From the NCBI RefSeq assembly GCF_000701505.1, contig NZ_KL370786.1, forward strand, positions 202,468 through 266,467: a DNA stretch of 64,000 nucleotides, in the 5' to 3' direction. The stretch is from Dyadobacter crusticola DSM 16708. Its GTDB lineage: Bacteria; Bacteroidota; Bacteroidia; Cytophagales; Spirosomataceae. The notes under the pieces were generated by a model, which made no database searches, was not told the DNA's origin, and was given only the letters and a program-made list of their open reading frames with translations. A program made the position numbers and the translations under genes. Of this stretch, positions 58,243-64,000 are shown piece after piece (the stretch's first letter is position 1; each line of letters starts with the position of its first letter).

Positions 58243-58970
58243 GCTGTGCTTTGGTGACAGGAGCTTCCAGGGGACTTGGAAGGGCGATTGCGGTGCAATT
58301 GGCGAAAGACCACGGTTTGCACATTCTCGTGAACTATGCCTCCAATGAGGCTGCTGCGAAGGAAACGCTTGCCGAAATAGAAGAAAACGGCGGCAGCGGT
58401 GAGCTGATGCAGTTTAATGTGCAGACAAAAGCAGAGGTGGATACAGCCCTGAATGCCTGGAAGGAAAAGAACGAAGACAAAACGATCAGTGTTCTGGTCA
58501 ACAATGCTGGCATTACCCGCGACGGTTTGTTCATGTGGATGCCGGAGCAGGATTGGGACGATGTTCTGAATATTTCCACGAAAGGTTTATTCAATGTAAC
58601 CCAGAATGCAATCCAGCAGATGTTACGGAAACGATCGGGCAGGATTGTCAATATCGCCTCGGTTTCCGGGATGAAAGGGGTAGCCGGACAAACTAATTAT
58701 TCGGCTGCGAAAGGCGCTGTTATTTCGGCTACGAAGGCTTTGGCACAGGAAGTCGCGAAGCGAAAAATCACGGTTAATGCAGTTGCACCCGGTTTTATCA
58801 CCAGCGATATGACAAAAGATTTAAATGAGGCTGAATTGAAACAAATGATCCCGATGAACCGTTTTGGTACGGCTGCCGAAGTAGCGCACCTGGTCAGTTT
58901 CCTTGTTTCTGACAAAGCTGCCTATATCACCGGCGAGGTCATTAACATCAACGGAGGAATTTATTCTTAA
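58239..58970 (+). CDS. 3-oxoacyl-ACP reductase, FabG-like
   Basis: The 243-residue SDR enzyme has the cofactor motif TGASRGLGRAIA, VNNAGITRDGLF, the catalytic Ser in NIASVSGMKGVAGQTNYSAAKGA with Y/K, and a C-terminal TGEVININGGIYS. It reduces beta-keto intermediates of the polyene. Starts within the ammonia-lyase stop (ATGA). Confidence 0.92.
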   Translation: MSCALVTGASRGLGRAIAVQLAKDHGLHILVNYASNEAAAKETLAEIEENGGSGELMQFNVQTKAEVDTALNAWKEKNEDKTISVLVNNAGITRDGLFMWMPEQDWDDVLNISTKGLFNVTQNAIQQMLRKRSGRIVNIASVSGMKGVAGQTNYSAAKGAVISATKALAQEVAKRKITVNAVAPGFITSDMTKDLNEAELKQMIPMNRFGTAAEVAHLVSFLVSDKAAYITGEVININGGIYS

Positions 58971-58973
58971 CAA

Positions 58974-60191
58974 ATGAGTCGCAGAGTTGTTATCACCGGA
59001 ATTGGAATTTACTCCTGCCTCGGCCAGAATCTGGAAGAGGTAACTAAATCGCTTTACGCCGCGAAAAGTGGGATTGTATTTGATCAGGTCAGGAAAGATT
59101 TTGGCTTCCGCTCGGCACTCACGGGCATGGTAGAAGAACCTGAGCTGAAAAACTATCTTTCAAGAAGACAACGCCTGGGAATGCACCAGCCTGCTATATA
59201 TGCTTACATGGCGACCCGCGAGGCGCTCGAATTTTCAGGGCTGGATATTGATTTTCTTGATAAAACAGAAACCGGCATTATCTACGGAAATGATAGTACT
59301 GCGGCGTCGGTCGTGGAGGCAGTGGACAAAGCCAAAGAAAAGCGCGATACCACATTGATCGGCAGCGGCGCCATTTTCCAGAATATGAATAGTACCGTGA
59401 ATATGAACCTTTCGACGATTTTCAAGCTGAAGGGGATCAACTTCACACTCAGTGCGGCTTGCGCCTCGGGTTCGCATTCTATCGGAATGGGTTACCTCAT
59501 GATTACGCAGGGATTGCAGGAACGCATAATCTGCGGAGGCGCACAGGAAATCAATGCGGCTGCAATGGCGAGCTTTGATGGATTGGGTACATTCTCAGTC
59601 CGCGAATCGGAGCCTGCCCGGGCTTCGCGACCTTTTGACAGGGACCGCGACGGACTTATCCCGAGCGGCGGCGCAGCCACGGTAATTCTTGAATCTTATG
59701 AGTCAGCTGTCAACCGCGGCGCACCTATCCTCGGCGAGCTGATTGGCTACGGGTTTTCTTCCAATGGAGATCATATTTCCAATCCCAGCATTGACGGGCA
59801 AATCCGGTCACTGCAAATGGCTTTAAAGCAAGCTGGTATCACAACAGAGCAGGTTGATTATATCAATGCACACGCTACTTCCACGCCAGTTGGCGACGGC
59901 AGCGAGGCACGCGCGATCTTTGAGGTTTTTGGCGGTAATGTGCCTGTAAGCTCTACCAAATCCATGACTGGCCACGAATGCTGGATGGCGGGATCAAGCG
60001 AGATTGTGTACTCGCTGCTGATGATGCAAAACGGTTTTATCGCCCCGAACATCAACTTTGAGAACCCGGATGAAGATTCTCAAAAAATCAATGTGATCGC
60101 TGAAACCAGGGAGCAGAACATCGATTGTTTCCTCTCTAATTCATTTGGTTTTGGCGGGACGAACTCTACGCTGATCATCAGGAAAATCTAA
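58974..60191 (+). CDS. Beta-ketoacyl-ACP synthase, FabF-like (active)
   Basis: 405 residues with the full condensing triad: C163 (SAACASGSHSIG), H300 (NAHATSTPVGD) and H334 (KSMTGHECWMAGSSE). It elongates the aryl-primed chain by malonyl units. It lies 3 bases after fabG and probably pairs with one of the Cys-less homologues in the cluster. Confidence 0.92.
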   Translation: MSRRVVITGIGIYSCLGQNLEEVTKSLYAAKSGIVFDQVRKDFGFRSALTGMVEEPELKNYLSRRQRLGMHQPAIYAYMATREALEFSGLDIDFLDKTETGIIYGNDSTAASVVEAVDKAKEKRDTTLIGSGAIFQNMNSTVNMNLSTIFKLKGINFTLSAACASGSHSIGMGYLMITQGLQERIICGGAQEINAAAMASFDGLGTFSVRESEPARASRPFDRDRDGLIPSGGAATVILESYESAVNRGAPILGELIGYGFSSNGDHISNPSIDGQIRSLQMALKQAGITTEQVDYINAHATSTPVGDGSEARAIFEVFGGNVPVSSTKSMTGHECWMAGSSEIVYSLLMMQNGFIAPNINFENPDEDSQKINVIAETREQNIDCFLSNSFGFGGTNSTLIIRKI

Positions 60192-60388
60192 CTATCGCGA
60201 TTTTGCGGCGTTAAATACTTCGTAAACGGCGGCTCCTTAATGCCTGAATTTTCGTAATTTTGTTCTCCTCCAAATCTCTGAAAGCGCCTTCTCGGACAGA
60301 CATCGTTCTCTTTGCGCTGGCCTTCGGATGGATTTAAAAGTGTAATGGATTTTCAAACTATCAGTGAGAATAAATTAATTTTACTGCT
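60192..60388 (+). promoter_or_regulatory. Gap within the flexirubin operon with a possible internal promoter
   Basis: The 197 bases between the ketosynthase and the ACP gene are unusually long for this operon. TAATTTTG (60255-60262) matches the -7 consensus, but no TTTG stands at -33, so an internal promoter is possible only. Confidence 0.3.
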
Positions 60389-60655
60389 ATGCATGCTAAC
60401 GAAGTAAAAATGAGCTGGGAAGAAGTAGTCGAAGAAACCCGGGATTTTTTGTCAACGGAATTTGAGGTGGACAGGAGTGAGATTATCCCTGAAAACAGCC
60501 TCAAAGATACATTGGACCTGGATAGTCTCGACTATGTAGATCTTGTAGTGCTGATTGAAGAAAATCTGAATGTAAAGCTGACCGGGGAAGACTTCAAGGA
60601 GATCGTGACCTTTGGCGATTTTTATAGATTAGTCCGCAAGAAACTCGCTTTGTAA
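60389..60655 (+). CDS. Acyl carrier protein
   Basis: 88 residues with the phosphopantetheine attachment Ser46 in DLDSLDYVDLVVLIEE; acidic four-helix profile. It carries the growing flexirubin chain. An internal ATG at 60410 is an alternative start. Its TAA directly precedes the ATG of the acyltransferase. Confidence 0.93.
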   Translation: MHANEVKMSWEEVVEETRDFLSTEFEVDRSEIIPENSLKDTLDLDSLDYVDLVVLIEENLNVKLTGEDFKEIVTFGDFYRLVRKKLAL

Positions 60656-61525
60656 ATGAGCCGTTGGGACGGTAAGACCAAAGGATCTTTAACGGGGTAC
60701 AAGATTTTTCTATTTTTTATCAAATCCCTGGGGCTGAACTTTGCTTACCTGTTGCTGCGAATAGTTACGTTTTACTACTATTTGTTTGCGGCCAAGCCCA
60801 GACGTGCGCTTCTGGATTTTTATCAAAATACACTTCACGTTTCTTCGCAGGCTGCCAGGAAGCTGGTCCGTGAGAACTTCTATATTTTCGGGCAGACACT
60901 GGTAGACCGCGCTGCTTTTCTGCTTGGCAAGAACGAGCGATTCACCCACATTTTTGAAAATGAACAATACCTGATCGATATCCGTGAAATGGGTAGAGGG
61001 GGGATATTGCTTAGTGCTCACCTTGGTAACTGGGAAACGGCAGGTAACTTGCTCAAAGGCAGGATCACACCCAGGATTAACATTGTAATGCTCGATGCCG
61101 AGGTAGAGAGCATCAAACAATATATGGACCTTTCGACGGGCGGTTCGAGATTTAATGTAATTGCGATCAAAGACGACCTTTCGCACGTTATATCGATCCG
61201 GAACGCATTGGTGAATAACGAATTTGTAGCAATTCATTCAGACCGCTACCTGGAAGGTGCAAAGTATATAGAAATGGATTTTTTGGGTAAAAAAGCAAGA
61301 TTTCCGATCGGTCCGTTTATTATCGCTTCCAAATTCAATGCACCTGTCACTTTTGTATTTGCGGCAAAAAATGGCAAATACAGTTACCATTTGAGTGCAA
61401 CAGCACCGATCACTGAAAAATTGAAGCCAGAGGCGATTGCGCAGCTTTATGTAACTGAGCTGGAACGGAAGGTGCGCCAGTACCCGGAACAATGGTTTAA
61501 TTACTTCAACTTCTTCGCTGAATGA
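60656..61525 (+). CDS. LpxL/HtrB-like lysophospholipid acyltransferase
   Basis: 289 residues with one N-terminal membrane region and the acyltransferase motif H122-L-G-N-W-E127 (SAHLGNWETAG), followed by FVAIHSDRYLEGAKYIEMDFLGKKARFPIGPF. In flexirubin/aryl-polyene loci such enzymes join the polyene acid to a resorcinol or lipid head group. Overlaps the dehydratase by ATGA. Confidence 0.87.
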   Translation: MSRWDGKTKGSLTGYKIFLFFIKSLGLNFAYLLLRIVTFYYYLFAAKPRRALLDFYQNTLHVSSQAARKLVRENFYIFGQTLVDRAAFLLGKNERFTHIFENEQYLIDIREMGRGGILLSAHLGNWETAGNLLKGRITPRINIVMLDAEVESIKQYMDLSTGGSRFNVIAIKDDLSHVISIRNALVNNEFVAIHSDRYLEGAKYIEMDFLGKKARFPIGPFIIASKFNAPVTFVFAAKNGKYSYHLSATAPITEKLKPEAIAQLYVTELERKVRQYPEQWFNYFNFFAE

Positions 61526-61941
61526 TCGTTTCGAAAGAGAGTGTGACAGGTTACATCCCGCATCGCGCACCGTTTATCATGGTCGACAATCTGGTTCATG
61601 TTACCAATGAAATATTTGAAACAGACTTCTTCATTGATAGCGAGAATATGCTGGTAGAAGACGGTTTCTTCCAGGCAAGCGGACTGATCGAAAACATAGC
61701 GCAAACATGCGCTCTTTCATTCGGGTATCTCGGCAGCCAGGAGGGCGGGAAGCCTAAAATCGGCTTTATCGGGGCTGTCAGCAAGGTGGAAGTTTTTGAG
61801 CTGCCGCCTGTTTTTGCCACTATTCAAACACGCGTTTCACCCCTGCACCAGCTCGGAAATATTTACCTCGTCAAAGGTGAAAGTTTCCTGGAAGGACGTA
61901 TATTGCTGGGTTGTGAGATGAAGATTGTAGTTGCAGAATAA
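61522..61941 (+). CDS. Hotdog-fold 3-hydroxyacyl-ACP dehydratase
   Basis: 139 residues with the FabA/Z-type motif IPHRAPFIMVD (H14) and the acidic partner in SGLIENIAQT (E57). It dehydrates the hydroxyacyl chain to give each double bond of the polyene. Confidence 0.87.
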   Translation: MIVSKESVTGYIPHRAPFIMVDNLVHVTNEIFETDFFIDSENMLVEDGFFQASGLIENIAQTCALSFGYLGSQEGGKPKIGFIGAVSKVEVFELPPVFATIQTRVSPLHQLGNIYLVKGESFLEGRILLGCEMKIVVAE

Positions 61942-61958
61942 CCCCTAAATAGTAAAGA

Positions 61959-62372
61959 ATGATTGCTTCGGAAATCGAAATAGACATCAGGTTCAGCGAA
62001 ACCGACGCAATGGGCGTAGTTTGGCACGGTAACTACCTCAAATTCTTCGAAGACGGAAGAGAGGCATTTGGAAAGACCTACGGATTGGAATATCTGACCA
62101 TTTTTGACAAAGGCTATTTCACCCCGATCGTAAAATCTGAGATAGATCATAAAGCGCCGGTTTACTATGGACAAGTCATAAAAGTAGTAACCAGGTACGT
62201 GCCTGCGAAGTCGGCTAAGATTCAGTTTGAATACGAAGTGATCAATTTAACGACAGGTGAATTGTGTGCGATAGGTAAAACAATGCAGGTTTTTTTGGAC
62301 AAGGAAACACGTACGCTGGAATTGATCACCCCTCCGTTCTACCAGGAATGGAAAGCAAAAAACCAGGTTTAG
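61959..62372 (+). CDS. Acyl-CoA/ACP thioesterase, YbgC (4HBT) family
   Basis: 137 residues with the hotdog active-site segment RFSETDAMGVVWHGNYLKFFEDGREAF (D16, H23, N25). It may release the finished aryl-polyene acid from the ACP or edit stalled chains. 17 bases after the dehydratase. Confidence 0.88.
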   Translation: MIASEIEIDIRFSETDAMGVVWHGNYLKFFEDGREAFGKTYGLEYLTIFDKGYFTPIVKSEIDHKAPVYYGQVIKVVTRYVPAKSAKIQFEYEVINLTTGELCAIGKTMQVFLDKETRTLELITPPFYQEWKAKNQV

Positions 62373-62399
62373 CCGGTTTTTAAAAACAGTAACATCAGA

Positions 62400-63482
62400 A
62401 TGACTTATATCGGTGCTGAGGTAATTATTACTCCTCTGGGCGACACGACGGAGCAAAATTGGAGCGCATTAACGGAAAACAGGTCGGGTATCTCTTTGGT
62501 AGAAGGCGCGGGTTTTTCAGGTGAAAGTGTCTATTTAGCCAAAATGCTTTCCCTTTCAGCCGAGCGCAAATTTGAACAGCTTGTGATCGACAGTTTAGCT
62601 GCGATCGCGGGCAAAATTGATATCGCAATCCTTTCTTCCGCCCGTACCATTGTTGTTTTAAGTTCGACAAAGGGGGCACTGGATGTCAATGTAAAAGATC
62701 AGTTCGTTCCGGTACTGGATGCATTGAAGGCCCGCTTCGGATTAGTTCATCAGCCCATTGTTGTTTCAAATGCGTGCATTTCGGGTGTACTGGCGATCAA
62801 TGCAGCGAGCAATTTGATCAAAGCAAACCTGTACGATCACGCAGTTGTAATCGGCTGCGACGTGCTCTCGGATTTTGTGGTAAATGGATTTCAGTCGCTC
62901 TTCGCAGCCAGTGATAAGCCCTGTGTGCCTTTTGACGCGGCCCGGAACGGTATCACGCTCGGAGAGGGTTGCAGTGCGGTGATACTTTCAAATTCAGCTA
63001 CTATTTTCAATGAAGCTCCATTGAAGCTTCTGACAGGCGCAAGCGCCAACGATGCCAATCACATATCCGGGCCGTCGCGTACTGGGGAAGGTTTATACCG
63101 GAGTGTTACGAAGACGCTGGCGAACAATCAGGTGCAGCCCGGCGAGATTGACTTCATTTCTGCGCACGGTACTGCAACGGTTTTTAATGATGAAATGGAA
63201 TCCATTGCATTCGACAGATTGCAGATGAGCGATATACCTTTAAATAGTTTCAAAGGCTACTTTGGGCACACATTGGGTGCAGCCGGCGTTATTGAAACTG
63301 CGGCCTCCATTCAGATGATCAGAAATGGAGTACTGGTCAAAAGTCTGGGCTTTCGCGACGCGGGTACTTCGAAGCCGCTCAATGTGGTTTCCGCAAATGA
63401 AAAAAAAGAAATTAGAACAATACTGAAAACTGCGTCGGGCTTTGGCGGCGGAAATGCCTCTTTGATCATCCGAAAAATATGA
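62400..63482 (+). CDS. Second beta-ketoacyl-ACP synthase (active)
   Basis: 360 residues, slightly short, with C126 (VVSNACISGVLAI), H256 (SAHGTATVFNDEMES) and H290 (GYFGHTLGAAGV). It may handle a second chain such as the dialkylresorcinol precursor or a different elongation step. The ATG of the next gene overlaps its TGA. Confidence 0.88.
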   Translation: MTYIGAEVIITPLGDTTEQNWSALTENRSGISLVEGAGFSGESVYLAKMLSLSAERKFEQLVIDSLAAIAGKIDIAILSSARTIVVLSSTKGALDVNVKDQFVPVLDALKARFGLVHQPIVVSNACISGVLAINAASNLIKANLYDHAVVIGCDVLSDFVVNGFQSLFAASDKPCVPFDAARNGITLGEGCSAVILSNSATIFNEAPLKLLTGASANDANHISGPSRTGEGLYRSVTKTLANNQVQPGEIDFISAHGTATVFNDEMESIAFDRLQMSDIPLNSFKGYFGHTLGAAGVIETAASIQMIRNGVLVKSLGFRDAGTSKPLNVVSANEKKEIRTILKTASGFGGGNASLIIRKI

Positions 63483-64000
63483 AGCGTATCACAGCATATT
63501 GCCGGTTAAAAGAGGATTATTGTACGGTAAATGGAGTTGAGGTCGCGCGCCGCGATGCAGACTCGCCGGATTCCTGGTTTAAGCAGATTTACAAAGAGCA
63601 TGGATTCGTTTACCCGAAATTTTACAAAATGGACTCGCTTTCACAAGCGGGATACCTCGCTTCCGAGCTGATCAAACGCGCTGATCCAGGCTTTGCGACG
63701 AGGTACGGCGATGATGAAATTGCATTGGTTTTTGCAAACAGTGCGTCCAGTGCGGACACTGACCTGCGTTTTATCAAGTCTTACGAGGGAAGTGACTCGC
63801 CAAGTCCGTCCCTTTTCGTTTACACTTTGCCCAATATCATCCTGGGCGAAATAGCGATTTTGAACAAATGGTACGGCGAAAATATGTTTGCTGTTTTGTC
63901 TAAATTCGCCCCTGAATTTTATCTGAATTACTTGCAAGTCATGGAAGTAACCGGCGCGAAAGCTGCGCTCTGCGGGTGGCTGGAAGTCCTGGAAGGTAAG
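63479..64000 (+). CDS. Ketosynthase-like protein, no catalytic Cys seen (3' truncated by window edge)
   Basis: Starts MKRITAYCRLKEDYCTVNGVEV with ATGA overlap to the preceding gene and stays open to the last base (174 codons visible). The stretch SPSPSLFVYTLPNIILGEIAILNKWYGENMFAVL aligns in pattern with the N-terminal half of ketosynthases, but the nucleophile region reads LSKFAPEF with no Cys. It is probably the second inactive partner subunit of the aryl-polyene synthase. Confidence 0.7.
   Translation, partial: MKRITAYCRLKEDYCTVNGVEVARRDADSPDSWFKQIYKEHGFVYPKFYKMDSLSQAGYLASELIKRADPGFATRYGDDEIALVFANSASSADTDLRFIKSYEGSDSPSPSLFVYTLPNIILGEIAILNKWYGENMFAVLSKFAPEFYLNYLQVMEVTGAKAALCGWLEVLEGK

Overview
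The window looks like a chromosomal segment of a pigmented Bacteroidetes bacterium of the Cytophagales, most like Dyadobacter or a near relative. This is inferred from gene content; no database search was possible. Several lines of evidence agree: TTTG(-33)/TAnnTTTG(-7) promoters, type IX secretion C-terminal sorting domains, a flexirubin (aryl-polyene) gene cluster with a Flavobacterium-type tyrosine ammonia-lyase, a fused CrtYcd-type lycopene cyclase, and a nearly balanced base composition. I saw no tRNA, rRNA, CRISPR array, insertion sequence or prophage.

Layout. 1-2.5 kb: the end of a DoxX-like gene, a Pro/Ser/Thr repeat protein and small orphans. 2.8-8.4 kb: a ThuA-like protein, a periplasmic binding protein, an arylsulfatase and a 50-residue ORF, then a SAM-riboswitch-like leader in front of a cysteine desulfurase and an ACT-like protein. 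The binding-protein/sulfatase unit and the desulfurase unit share a 17-nt start-site element, which suggests one sulfur-responsive regulon. 8.4-11.4 kb: a small outer-membrane-like protein, then a minus-strand operon lrp - eamA - ChrB/AraC fusion. 11.6-15.9 kb: a lipoprotein and a three-gene operon encoding a UbiA prenyltransferase/type III polyketide synthase fusion, a methyltransferase and an FAD oxidoreductase. 15.9-20.9 kb, convergent: a carotenoid operon (carH-like - crtI - crtB - idi - crtZ - crtYcd) under a B12-dependent MerR regulator; no crtE is present. 21-24.4 kb: an XRE/S24 regulator and a T9SS-exported choice-of-anchor-A protein. 24.4-30.6 kb: GT2, a YbhN-like flippase, ruvC, and a T9SS metalloprotease gene broken by a frameshift. 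30.7-35.7 kb: a TetR-controlled EmrAB-TolC type efflux operon. 35.9-36.5 kb: a PIN toxin/antitoxin pair between purine/pyrimidine-rich repeats. 36.6-47 kb: housekeeping genes (rqcH-like, PBP2, rodA, DUF423, GT9, yggS, coiled-coil protein, rpsF-rpsR-rplI, BON/LysM). 47.2-48.8 kb: glpD. 48.9-64 kb: a large flexirubin cluster.

The flexirubin cluster should work as follows. Tyrosine ammonia-lyase makes the 4-coumarate starter. Ketosynthases, FabG, ACP, dehydratase and thioesterase build the polyene. A halogenase-like flavoprotein and a CrtI/RetSat-like oxidoreductase tailor it. Acyltransferases attach lipid. A 1281-residue MMPL-acyltransferase-methyltransferase fusion probably exports and modifies the product. 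Two further ketosynthase-fold proteins (48871-49917 and the partial gene at the right edge) lack the catalytic Cys.

The best candidates for undescribed biology are the UbiA-type III PKS fusion operon, the sulfur regulon with its compact SAM-type riboswitch, the triple fusion in the flexirubin cluster with a palindrome inside its promoter, and the ChrB-AraC fusion regulator.
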